DNA of 36,254 nt from CALMFQ01 sp964495595 (GTDB lineage Bacteria > Pseudomonadota > Gammaproteobacteria > Burkholderiales > SCOH01), in the NCBI GenBank assembly GCA_964495595.1, contig CAZBWH010000026.1:1-36254 (forward strand), read 5' to 3'. A program made the translations under genes and the position numbers. Positions 1-8,400 of this stretch are shown here, one piece after another. Below the pieces are notes generated by a model. It did not search any database. It saw only the letters and a list, made by a program, of their open reading frames with translations, and was not told the origin of the DNA. The number at the start of each line of letters is the position of its first letter. Position 1 is the stretch's first letter.

Positions 1-99
1 CGGATGACGCAGCACTAATTTCAACTCCGTTTACACAAAATTCCGGACACCCTCGCTGGCGCAGCAGATCAGTCTCAAATCTGACTGGCAATTAGACGC
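1..99. other. Short flank downstream of lexA
   Basis: No gene, clear terminator or repeat is visible here. The sequence lies just beyond the lexA stop codon and runs into the window edge. Confidence 0.5.
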
Positions 100-708
100 C
101 TACATGCTCCCCAGCGCTCGAATCACGCCCACACAAACTCCTTCGATCTCCAACGTATCTCGCTCAAGATCGACTTCGATGGGCGGATAGGCGGGGTTTT
201 CGGCTATGAGCTGGACATGCTGGCCGTCCCGATGCCAGCGTTTCACGGTAACCTCATCCCCCAGACGCGCCACGACAAGCTGCCCCTCTCTTGGTTCGCG
301 AGTTTGCCGAACAGCGATCAAGTCGCCATCAAATATGCCCGCGTTGATCATACTATTGCCACGCACCTGCAAGAGGTAGTCCGGCTGCACCCCAAGCAAT
401 GCCGCATCAAGCTGAAATCGTGACTGAACATGCTCAGCCGCCAGTATCGGTGAGCCTGCAGCAACCCGCCCAATCAGAGGCACCCCTGGCAAGTCATCTT
501 CAATGCCCTTAAGCCGGATACCTCGGGAAACATTAGGCAGCAAATCGATCGCACCTTTCTTCGCGAGCGCCTTGACGTGCTCAACAGCCGCATTGACCGA
601 CCGGAATCCGAGCCCATCGGCGATTTCGGCGAACGTCGGTGGCGTGCCATGTTCAGCAGCAAACTGTCGAATGAAGTCATAGACCAGCGTCTGTCTAGCA
701 GTCAGCAT
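100..708 (-). CDS. lexA: LexA, SOS repressor and self-cleaving serine protease
   Basis: LexA represses DNA-damage genes until RecA filaments stimulate its self-cleavage. With the start at 708 the protein is 202 residues, the same as E. coli LexA. The N-terminal winged helix-turn-helix covers about residues 1-65 (PPTFAEIADGLGFRS). The cleavage pair A84-G85 sits in RVAAGSP, the nucleophile S119 in RGNSM and the general base K156 in VTVKR, all at E. coli numbering. In-frame ATGs at 711 and 723 are alternatives, and no start has a strong ribosome-binding site. No CTGT-N8-ACAG box was found directly upstream; the nearest lies at 1453-1468 beyond another same-strand gene. lexA may therefore be transcribed with that gene, which is an inference. 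The family call is secure. Confidence 0.96.
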   Translation of the reverse strand: MLTARQTLVYDFIRQFAAEHGTPPTFAEIADGLGFRSVNAAVEHVKALAKKGAIDLLPNVSRGIRLKGIEDDLPGVPLIGRVAAGSPILAAEHVQSRFQLDAALLGVQPDYLLQVRGNSMINAGIFDGDLIAVRQTREPREGQLVVARLGDEVTVKRWHRDGQHVQLIAENPAYPPIEVDLERDTLEIEGVCVGVIRALGSM

Positions 709-875
709 CATTAGATATATCATCCCCAAAAAAAACGAAAACTCTCCACAAAACCCCAAGCTTGCCCCCCCAATAATGACCTCCAGCGGAAAAGTCAAAC
801 AGCCAACACATACCCCAGCTTCGCCTCACCAGGCGACTAAACGCAGAGGAAAAATCCGACAAACCAGTTCACCGC

Positions 876-1415
876 TCAGCCCATTGTCGCAAGCGGGCCA
901 GTAAACTGGCTGGGAGTTCGCACACGTCCACCATGCCTGACAGGCGAGCCGACAGTAAAAGAGGGCAAGATCTCCAAGCTTGCTCCGCTGCGACAGACCA
1001 CCCCGAAATCAACCCGCGAGGCTTTATGCAACCAGCAGGCCGGGTTGCCTGTGCTGGCAGACCTGGGGCGATAACGACTGGTCTGCCCCCGACATATCGA
1101 TGCCGACACCCGTATCCGCGGCACACGCATTTGCTGGCGGTGCCAATGAATCCAATCCAGCCAGGCACTCCAGCCGCAAGCTACCGCAATACTACCAATC
1201 GATACCGCGCCAGCGACGACCAAACACACTATCCAGGTTGTGGCTCGTGCATGATGGAGTGCCTGCCACCAGTAAGGCGCCAACTGCAGCCAGACACAAG
1301 CCAATACCAAGGCAAGTGCCAAAAACACAAAGGCTCGACACAATCCAGACCGGCCTTTGCCAGTAAACATAGATTGATCTCTGCCGTAATTGTTGACTAC
1401 TTCAGATGTTTGCAT
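876..1415 (-). CDS. Uncharacterised membrane protein under a LexA box
   Basis: I do not recognise this 179-residue protein. The ATG at 1415 has a good ribosome-binding site (GGGAG, about 6 bases upstream). Two hydrophobic stretches, roughly residues 29-45 and 57-77, suggest an inner-membrane protein with two helices. After WLDWIHWH the chain becomes polar, rich in Arg, Ser and Gly, with no recognisable domain. An alternative frame over the same 3' half ends at 869 with the more protein-like ending LARLRQWAER, so a frameshift in the tail is possible. The LexA box at 1453-1468 overlaps the expected promoter, so SOS induction is likely. The gene precedes lexA on the same strand with about 165 bases between. 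By position it could be a damage-induced cell-cycle or membrane factor, but nothing in the sequence proves this. Confidence 0.55.
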   Translation of the reverse strand: MQTSEVVNNYGRDQSMFTGKGRSGLCRAFVFLALALVLACVWLQLAPYWWQALHHARATTWIVCLVVAGAVSIGSIAVACGWSAWLDWIHWHRQQMRVPRIRVSASICRGQTSRYRPRSASTGNPACWLHKASRVDFGVVCRSGASLEILPSFTVGSPVRHGGRVRTPSQFTGPLATMG

Positions 1416-1450
1416 GCCGTACTCCCACGCACTGTACATAACAACACTAT

Positions 1451-1470
1451 ACTGTATTTTTAGACAGCAA
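1451..1470 (-). promoter_or_regulatory. LexA operator (SOS box)
   Basis: The site reads TACTGTATTTTTAGACAGCA on the plus strand. It holds a perfect CTGT-N8-ACAG core (1453-1468), the LexA motif of gamma- and betaproteobacteria. It lies 38 bases upstream of the ATG at 1415 and overlaps plausible -35/-10 sequence for that gene (TATAGT on the minus strand). No plus-strand gene starts nearby. Confidence 0.8.
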
Positions 1471-1558
1471 ACAAACAGCAGCTTGCCCTGGAAACCCTAG
1501 CCGGCAATTTTTTTGAAATCGCACCGGAGCCACAATGTTCCGGATGGGCCATGCCAAA

Positions 1559-1596
1559 CAAAAAACGCCCGGCAACCAATCGCCGGGCGTTTTTTG
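1559..1596 (-). terminator. Rho-independent terminator of folD, possibly bidirectional
   Basis: A perfect 10-bp stem (AACGCCCGGC / GCCGGGCGTT) with an 8-base loop is flanked by A-runs and T-runs on both sides. It lies 25 bases beyond the folD stop codon and could stop transcription from either direction. Confidence 0.9.
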
Positions 1597-1620
1597 TACA
1601 ACTCTCAACAGGCTTTGCCG

Positions 1621-2475
1621 TCAGGGGCAAAGTCGATCACAGGCATCCGCCGTATTCTGCATCAGCGTCGCAACAGTCATCAAACCTACGCCGCCGGGAA
1701 CCGGCGTGATGTAGCCCGCCACTTCACTTGCCGTAGCGAAGTCGACATCGCCACATATACGGCCGTCCTCCAGCCGATTGATGCCGACATCGATAACGAC
1801 CGCACCGGGCTTGATCCAGTCGCCCTTGACAAAGCCAGCCCTGCCGACTCCTGCAACGACGATGTCCGCCTGGCGAACCAGTGCCGGCAAGTCTTGTGTT
1901 GCACTATGACAAACAGTGACAGTGCAACGCGCGAGAAGGAGTTCAAGCGCCATCGGGCGGCCGACGATATTCGATGCCCCGATCACAGCAGCGTGCTTGC
2001 CTTTCAATGTAATGCCCGTTGACTCCAGAAGCGTCATGACCCCACGGGGCGTACATGGCCTGAGTAATGGCATCTTCAGCGCCAGCCGTCCGATGTTGTA
2101 AGGGTGAAAACCGTCGACGTCTTTGGCCGGATGTATGGTTTCGATCACCGCATCAGCATTCAGGTGGGCGGGTAACGGCAATTGCACCAGGATACCGTCG
2201 ATTTCGGCATCATCGTTGAGACGGTTGATCAGCGCCATCAACTCCTGCTGGGTAACCGTTTCCGGCAGGTCAAATGCGACCGATCTTACCCCGGTGGCCT
2301 CGCATTTGAGTTTCTTGTTACGCACATAAATGGAAGAAGCCGGGTCACTGCCGACCAGAACGACAGCCAGTGCCGGTGCACGTCTGCCATTGGCTGTTCT
2401 CAGCCTGACACGTTCGGCCACTTGGTTCAGGATTTGTTCGGATACGGATTTGCCGCTAATTAAAGTAGCAGTCAT
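1621..2475 (-). CDS. folD: FolD, methylenetetrahydrofolate dehydrogenase / methenyltetrahydrofolate cyclohydrolase
   Basis: FolD is a cytosolic bifunctional enzyme. It oxidises 5,10-methylene-THF to 5,10-methenyl-THF with NADP and hydrolyses that to 10-formyl-THF, feeding purine and formyl-Met synthesis. From the ATG at 2475 it has 284 residues, normal for the family. Key residues are visible: Y50 and K54 (YVRNK), Q98 (GILVQLPLP) and D121 (KDVDGFHP). The Rossmann motif GASNIVGRP and the C-terminal PVPGGVG are also present. The open frame continues upstream to 2604, but that extension resembles no FolD and overlaps the tRNA promoter. The gene is monocistronic with its own terminator. It also connects to the glycine-cleavage genes in this window, which produce its methylene-THF substrate. 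Confidence 0.97.
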   Translation of the reverse strand: MTATLISGKSVSEQILNQVAERVRLRTANGRRAPALAVVLVGSDPASSIYVRNKKLKCEATGVRSVAFDLPETVTQQELMALINRLNDDAEIDGILVQLPLPAHLNADAVIETIHPAKDVDGFHPYNIGRLALKMPLLRPCTPRGVMTLLESTGITLKGKHAAVIGASNIVGRPMALELLLARCTVTVCHSATQDLPALVRQADIVVAGVGRAGFVKGDWIKPGAVVIDVGINRLEDGRICGDVDFATASEVAGYITPVPGGVGLMTVATLMQNTADACDRLCP

Positions 2476-2592
2476 CAGGGAGCGGACCTTTCGAAAGAGA
2501 TTCCGAATGAAATATTGCCATAACCTGCAGTTTGAAAGCAGACGGGTCAAAGTTTGATTTTCGCATCTAACCGCATACGGACTCAAGACATG

Positions 2593-2621
2593 TTGACGCA
2601 ACACAGGAAAGTACGTATAGT
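2593..2621 (+). promoter_or_regulatory. Sigma-70 promoter of the tRNA operon
   Basis: TTGACG (2593-2598), a 17-base spacer and TATAGT (2616-2621) lie 15 bases before the tRNA-Pro gene. This is close to the sigma-70 consensus. The GC-rich discriminator expected of stable-RNA promoters is only partly present (CTCGCTC). Confidence 0.85.
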
Positions 2622-2636
2622 CTCGCTCTCTTTCGG

Positions 2637-2714
2637 CGGGGCGTAGCGCAGCCTGGTTAGCGCACCTGATTTGGGATCAGGGGGTCGTGAGTTCGAATCC
2701 CACCGCCCCGACCA
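2637..2714 (+). tRNA. tRNA-Pro (TGG)
   Basis: The cloverleaf is complete. The acceptor stem pairs CGGGGCG with CGCCCCG, the anticodon loop is TTTGGGA (anticodon TGG), the T-loop is TTCGAAT and CCA is encoded. It is the first of three tRNA genes in the operon. Confidence 0.97.
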
Positions 2715-2772
2715 GAGAAATTGAATGTCTGTGGCTTGTCGGCAACGACAAACCGCAGGTCAGCCCGGCGAT

Positions 2773-2849
2773 CTGCCCGTAGCTCAACCGGATAGAGCAA
2801 CGGCCTTCTAAGCCGTAGGTTACAGGTTCGATTCCTGTCGGGCAGGCCA
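2773..2849 (+). tRNA. tRNA-Arg (TCT)
   Basis: The acceptor stem pairs CTGCCCG with CGGGCAG. The anticodon stem ACGGC/GCCGT encloses CTTCTAA (anticodon TCT, reading AGA/AGG). The T-loop and an encoded CCA are present. It is 58 bases downstream of tRNA-Pro. Confidence 0.97.
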
Positions 2850-2863
2850 TATTGGTTTTCAAT

Positions 2864-2940
2864 GGCGGATGTAGCTCAGTTGGTAGAGCACTGGATTGTG
2901 GCTCCAGGTGTCGAGGGTTCGATCCCCTTCATTCGCCCCA
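2864..2940 (+). tRNA. tRNA-His (GTG)
   Basis: The anticodon loop TTGTGGC carries GTG. The extra 5' G (2864), the His-tRNA identity element, pairs with discriminator C2937. The acceptor stem is GCGGATG/CATTCGC with one G-T pair. CCA is encoded. It is the last tRNA of the operon, 14 bases after tRNA-Arg. Confidence 0.97.
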
Positions 2941-2945
2941 TCTTT

Positions 2946-2987
2946 GCAACGAAGCCCTGATCGCGAGATCAGGGCTTCGTTGCTTTT
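2946..2987 (+). terminator. Terminator of the tRNA operon
   Basis: A perfect 17-bp stem with a GCGA loop is followed by TTTT, starting 5 bases after the tRNA-His CCA. Confidence 0.92.
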
Positions 2988-3047
2988 GTATCGACCGGTA
3001 TGTGGATTGACCATTTTCCGGCGCTGGGCTAACCTGAATCAGTTGAA

Positions 3048-4076
3048 ATGCCCGCCTGTATTCCTCTTGTGAGCCCAATCCCCTTGATCCGCTTGGCCGT
3101 TGCGGCTGTATTGTCTGCTCAGGCCTTATCCGCTGTGGCTGACCCTGCTCCCAGCCACAAGGTGGCGCTCGTCATCGGAAACGGTAGTTATGCTAAGGAA
3201 GGCACACTGCGCAATCCGACCAATGATGCGGAAGACATGTGCAAAGTGCTCAAGCAACTGAAGTTCGAGACACTATGCTACTACGACATCAAGAGCCGGC
3301 GTGAGTTCAAGAATCGCATACAGGAGTACGTCAACCGGCTGCGTCCGACGAGTGCGGGGCTGTTTTACTATGCCGGGCATGGCATTCAGGTTCAAGGCGA
3401 GAATTACCTGATTCCGACTGCAGTCGAATTGAAATCGCAGGCAGACGTAGAAGATGAAACCGTGAGCGTAAACTATTTGATGGCTCAACTGGATGGCGTA
3501 AAGAACTCCTTCAACATGGTCATTCTGGATGCCTGCCGCAACAATCCGTGGGCGAGAGGTTTTCGCAGCCGGAGCCGCGGTCTGGCGGCTACCAACGCAC
3601 CGGAAGGGTCCATTGTTCTGTTCGCGACGGCCGCCAACGATGAGGCGTTTGACGGTAGTGGGCGGAACGGGACTTTTACCAAACATCTGCTGACCCATTT
3701 GCTTACCCCCGGGATCAATGTCGAACAGCTGATCAAGCGGGTCAGCGCCGGAGTACAGAAAGAGACCCAGGCAGAAATCGGCCGTAAGCAGACACCTTAT
3801 GTATACTCTTCATTCACTGGCGAATTCTGCTTTGCCGGGTGTGAGGCTGCGGCCCTTGCAATCGGCAAGCCCGGTGCAGCCAAGGCTGTCAGTGAAGCGG
3901 CATCTCTCAAGCAAAAACAAGAACTGGATGCGCTACGCAACAGCAATGCGGATCTGGAACGCCGCATGCAAGAGTTGAATCAGCAAGTCGAATCTGCCCG
4001 CAAACAGGGCAAACAGGCTGATCCCAAATGGCAAGAGCCAGCCTCGCGGCGGGATTTCGTGCCACCGGCTTTCTAA
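3048..4076 (+). CDS. Secreted caspase-like (peptidase C14) protein
   Basis: This 342-residue protein has a probable signal peptide (residues 1 to about 31, cleavage near LSAVA-DP), so it should act in the periplasm or outside the cell. Residues 36-260 match the caspase/orthocaspase fold. The N-terminal strand with VALVIGNGSY is typical, the catalytic His is H111 in FYYAGHG, and the catalytic Cys is C163 in ILDACRNNP. Both catalytic residues are present, unlike in many pseudo-caspases. Residues 285-322 form a predicted coiled coil, and the Cys pair C261/C265 could form a disulfide. Family members usually cut after basic residues; the substrate here is unknown. The ribosome-binding site is weak. 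The beta protein gene downstream is about 390 bases away and appears to have its own promoter. Confidence 0.88.
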   Translation: MPACIPLVSPIPLIRLAVAAVLSAQALSAVADPAPSHKVALVIGNGSYAKEGTLRNPTNDAEDMCKVLKQLKFETLCYYDIKSRREFKNRIQEYVNRLRPTSAGLFYYAGHGIQVQGENYLIPTAVELKSQADVEDETVSVNYLMAQLDGVKNSFNMVILDACRNNPWARGFRSRSRGLAATNAPEGSIVLFATAANDEAFDGSGRNGTFTKHLLTHLLTPGINVEQLIKRVSAGVQKETQAEIGRKQTPYVYSSFTGEFCFAGCEAAALAIGKPGAAKAVSEAASLKQKQELDALRNSNADLERRMQELNQQVESARKQGKQADPKWQEPASRRDFVPPAF

Positions 4077-4467
4077 CGCCCTGGCAGATTACCGCTGGCT
4101 GGTTTGTCTGCACGACAGAGTGTTAGAGAAACACTGATTTATTGGCTGAGCGGACGAATTGCGGCGCACCCAAGGCAGGCAATTCGCCAAGCAAGCTTCG
4201 CTTGACTAGCCACTTGGTGACTTGTCGCCTAGTGGAGTGGTCGTGCAACGCGCTGCGCGCCGGCCGCCTTGCGTTTCATCCCGATCGCCCGATAAATCAG
4301 CGCGTACTTATTGATATTCTTTTCTGCACAGCGAGCAAATCACCTGGAGCTGGATGTTGCTCATGGGCGAGTGGTATTTTGAATACAGGACAAAGTCGGA
4401 ATATAACAAGACATACCCCACCCCGTTGCCAACGGGATTCGGCCTGATACATGAATGGAGAATGATG
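4077..4467. other. Intergenic region with small inverted repeats
   Basis: No convincing gene is seen. The first 250 bases hold several short inverted repeats (CGAATTGC/GCAATTCG, CAAGC/GCTTG, CCACT/AGTGG) without a T-run. The last 90 bases hold a probable promoter and a small hairpin CCCGTT-GCC-AACGGG (4422-4436) in the leader of the next gene. Confidence 0.5.
4379..4407 (+). promoter_or_regulatory. Probable sigma-70 promoter of the beta protein gene
   Basis: TTGAAT (4379-4384) and TATAAC (4402-4407) are separated by exactly 17 bases, 60 bases upstream of the ATG at 4468. Confidence 0.6.
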
Positions 4468-5307
4468 ATGAAACAACCGATATTCGGTGCAATCGCCTGC
4501 CTGTTGCTGCCAGCGGCCTCCCATGCAGATATTGGCGGTCTACCGCTTCAGCTCGCCTTCGGGCTGAAATCGTTTTATACCTACCTGGACGAGCCGTTTC
4601 CAGTGCTGAACGAAACCAACGCCTTGAGCGTTCGATCCAAAAAGCGTGAATTGCTGTTCATTCCGATGGCATCCGTTCGCTTCGACCGCTTTTTTGCCAC
4701 GGCCTCCTGGTCGCCATCCCATGACTTCAAAATGGACATCCCCGCACAGGATGTCACGGGCTATTTGGTGTGGAAAAACCAGTTCGCCCCGAATTCCCAG
4801 CCCAAAGCCAGCTTCACCACGACATTCAAGCGCCAGGAGCAGGACGCCAATATCGGCTTCTCACTGCTGCCATCGGCTTCGGTCACCGTTGGCTACAAGA
4901 AGGTCAAGTATTCCGGCACATTCTCTGGCTCCCGCATCGAAAATGCCGGTGGGTTTGTGGAAGATCCCAACAAGTATTCCTTTGACTATCTGTACCAAGG
5001 CCCGACAGTCGGCTTTGCTGCCACGGCGCCGGTCGGCCATGGGTTCAGCCTGTACGGCAATGTAGCGGTTGGCGTCGGATTCAAGCTGGAGAGCAGTGGC
5101 GTAAAATCCGATGCGGAGTACAACGCGCACGAGGTGGGCTTGTCTTACCAGTTGCCGGTCAATCTGCAGCCCATGAAATCCTTGCTGGCGACGGCCGGCT
5201 ATCGTGGCCAGTCCCTTACCAGCACGGGCACCAATGATTTCGGCAGCAAGACACATCTTGCCGAACGGACAGAAGGGTTCACGCTCGGAATTGTCGGCGC
5301 ATTCTGA
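4468..5307 (+). CDS. Putative outer-membrane beta-barrel protein
   Basis: The protein has 279 residues from the ATG at 4468, chosen because GGAG lies 7 bases upstream; ATGs at 4462 and 4465 are too close to it. Residues 1-20 form a signal peptide ending SHA. The mature part has alternating polar and hydrophobic stretches rich in Tyr, Phe, Gly and Ser. These include FTTTFKR, SVTVGYKKVKYSG and YGNVAVGVGFKL. It ends in a terminal Phe (GIVGAF), the usual signal for BAM-dependent insertion. I do not recognise a named family. The role could be a small porin or a structural barrel. It stands alone between the caspase-like gene and the large signalling gene, both in the same direction. Confidence 0.7.
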   Translation: MKQPIFGAIACLLLPAASHADIGGLPLQLAFGLKSFYTYLDEPFPVLNETNALSVRSKKRELLFIPMASVRFDRFFATASWSPSHDFKMDIPAQDVTGYLVWKNQFAPNSQPKASFTTTFKRQEQDANIGFSLLPSASVTVGYKKVKYSGTFSGSRIENAGGFVEDPNKYSFDYLYQGPTVGFAATAPVGHGFSLYGNVAVGVGFKLESSGVKSDAEYNAHEVGLSYQLPVNLQPMKSLLATAGYRGQSLTSTGTNDFGSKTHLAERTEGFTLGIVGAF

Positions 5308-5455
5308 TTCCGTTTGCCGATCAGGATGATCCACCACAACCCTGGCAGCCTGTCGAACTTGAGACGAGTCTGCTGCGCCAGTGGGAGAAACAGACAAACC
5401 CGGTCGCGTTTTTCCACTAGGCTCGCGACAATTGCTCAGGCCCGACAGACTGCCT

Positions 5456-5484
5456 GCATCCAGCAGACCCTCGCTGCTGGATGC
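5456..5484 (+). promoter_or_regulatory. Hairpin covering the proposed start codon
   Basis: A perfect 11-bp inverted repeat (GCATCCAGCAG / CTGCTGGATGC) with a 7-base loop includes the ATG at 5481 in its right arm. There is no T-run, so it is not a classical terminator. It could restrict translation, or indicate that the true start is the GTG at 5517. Confidence 0.6.
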
Positions 5485-8400
5485 TGTACTTCAGACCAGC
5501 GATAGCCCCATTTAACGTGAGCACCCCTCTTCCCTCTTCCCAGTTCCCGATCGTGGGAATCGGAGCCTCCGCCGGCGGGCTGGAGGCAATTTCCAGCTTT
5601 CTTGAGCAGTTGCCAAAACAGCCAGGATGCGCGTTTGTGGTCGTTCAACACCTGGAACGTGACCGGGCCAGCCTGCTTGCCGGATTACTGCAACGCAATT
5701 GCTTGCTGCCGGTTACTGAAATCGTCGATGGGCTGATCGTCGAGGCCGACCGTGTATATGTCATTCCGCCCAGCCGCAGTCTGGTACTGAGAAATGGCGC
5801 ACTGCACCTGCATGAGGTGTCACAGGATGGCAGCCGCTTTCAGCTGATTGATCGCTTTTTTTTCTCTCTGGCTGATGACAGGCAGGATCGCTGCGTCGGT
5901 GTCATTCTTTCCGGAACCGGATCGGATGGCACACTGGGAATGGAAGCCATCCGGGAACAATCCGGCCTGACTGCAGCACAAGATCCGTCCACAGCGACAT
6001 TCAGCGAAATGCCACAGAGGGTGATCTCGGGCGGGCTGGCCGATATCGTCGCCAGTGCCGACCAGTTACCGCAGTTGATTGCCACGGCGCTGAAGGAACT
6101 GCCACCGGGCAACGTATCCGCGCTGGGCCAGTCAGATCCTGATGGCACCCTGCTTGCGCATGCTCAGCGCCTGCTCTACCAGCACACTGGGCAGGATTTC
6201 TCCCTGTACAAACGCAACACACTATACCGACGGCTGGAACGGCGCATGGGGCTGACCCGCCAGCCCACTCTGCAATCCTATCTGCAGATGATGCAATACC
6301 ACCCCGAAGAGGCCACGGCGCTGCTAAAGGAACTGCTGATCAGCGTCACGCGATTTTTCCGGGATACCGAAGTATGGGATCGTGTCCGGGACGAGGTGTT
6401 TCCTGCGTTGTTCGCCTGCCACCAGAATGGCGAAACGCTGCGTGCCTGGGTGCCCGGAAGTGCCACCGGCGAAGAAGCGTATACGCTGGCGATGGTGTTT
6501 TGCGAGGCACTGGACAAACAAGAGCCGGCTCGTAACATATCCTTGCAGATATTCGCCACGGACCTGAATCAACGCGCCATCGCGGCGGCGCGCAAGGGGC
6601 AGTATCCGGCCGGCATTGTCGATGATGTCAGCCTTGAGCGGCGCCAGCGATTCTTCAGCGAATCCGGCAATGGATACCAGATCAACAAGAAGATTCGCGA
6701 CATGGTGATTTTTGCACCACACAATTTGCTTGCCGATCCGCCATTCAGCCGTCTGGACTTGCTCAGTTGCCGCAACTTGCTGATTTATCTTGCCCCGGAT
6801 GTCCACGCGTCGCTGCTGGGCCACTTCCATTACAGCATGAACAGCGACAGCTATCTGTTGCTTGGCAGTTCGGAGTCGATTGGCGGGGCAACCAGCCTGT
6901 TTACCCCGCTAGCCGGCTGCGGCCAGCTCTATCGCCGCCTGGACGGGCCAAAACAGGAAAAACGCTTTGATTTTCTCAACCGGAACAGTACCATCCCGCT
7001 ACTATCCCCGATCGTCGGACTCCCTCACCCCATGAAGCCCACGTTGAGCGTCGACCTGAAAGCGGTTTCAGAACGCTTTCTGCTGCAACACTGCACCCCT
7101 ACAACCGTCCTGACCACACTGGATGGCGACATCCTGCATTTGAGCGGCAAGCCGGACCGCTACCTGCAGTTGTCTGAAGGGCGCGCCCATCTCAACATCA
7201 CAAGCATGGTTCGTGACGAATTGCGCGCCACACTGAGCGAAGCCTTTCAGGATGCACGTGAGCTAAATCAACCCGTCAGATTGGCGGGCCCGCAGGTAGC
7301 GATTGGAGATACTCAGGCCGTGGTATCGGTCTGTGTCTGGCCACTGCATGAACCCAGCCTGCCGCAGGGGATGATGGCGGTCATTTTCGAGTCAACCGAA
7401 TCGGCCACCATGGATACCGACGAGGATCAGCAAGATCGTTCGCAACGGCAAAGTAGCCGGCTGCTGATGCTGGAGCAGATGCTACGCCAGACCCGGGAGG
7501 CCTTGCAGGTCACTCGCGAGGAAATGCAAACCTCCCGCGAGGAGCTGACCTCTACCAACGAAGAACTGCAGTCGACCAACGAGGAGCTGACCACCTCAGC
7601 CGAAGAACTGCGCACCATGAATGAAGAACTGGTGCGCGCCAGGGCAGAATCAGATCTGGCATTGTCCCGTTACACGGACCTGTTTGAATCGGCGCCGGTT
7701 GGCTATTTCACACTGGATCGCAGTGGTGCCATCGTTCAGGCCAACCAGGCCGGGGCCGCTTTGCTGGACAGCGATCGGGAGCGGATTGTCGGTGGGCGTT
7801 TCACCATGTTCGTCACCGAAGCCGATCGGGCTGTTTTCAATGCTTGCCTACTGCAGGCTTACGCTTCGGGGCAAGCTCAAGCGTGTGAAATCGGGCTCTG
7901 GCGGGATCATGGCGCCCCCCTGCTGGTCAGTATTTCTGCCCTTGCAACTCTGGGTGGTCAGAACTGCCGCGTGGTGGCAAAGGACATTACCCAGCGCAGA
8001 CAAATCGAAGCGGCACTAAAAGCCAGCGAAGAGCGCTTCCGCATGCTGTGGGAAACAGCCACCGATGTCGTGGTGATTTTTGATCACGATAACCGGATTC
8101 AGTACGCCAACCCAGCCACACTACCGATCCTGGGCTACCAACCAGATGAACTGATCGGGGCTGACCTCGCGCTTTTACAACCGGCGCACCTACGCGAGCG
8201 CCACCGAGAGGGCTTGAAGCGATATCTGAGCACCCGAAAACGCAAGCTGAACTGGCACGCAGTACAGACAACTGCACTGCATCGCAATGGTCACTCCCTG
8301 CCGGTAGAAATCTCGTTCAGCCACAGCCAGATCGGTGATCGTTCGCTGTTTGCCGGCTTCATCCGCGACGTCAGTGAACGCAAGGCTGCCGAAGCCCGCG

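Noticed and set aside
933..1463. Plus-strand open frame of 176 codons opposite the SOS-linked gene
   Set aside because: Its composition is low-complexity and it has no ribosome-binding site; the opposite strand has a good start and a LexA box.
2677..2862. Minus-strand open frame of 61 codons across the tRNA genes
   Set aside because: It is the well-known false protein from reading tRNA genes backwards (GIEPVTYGLEGRCS type); the tRNAs are certain.
4142..4447. 101-codon plus-strand frame between the caspase-like and beta protein genes
   Set aside because: It has no ribosome-binding site or domain and spans the predicted promoter.
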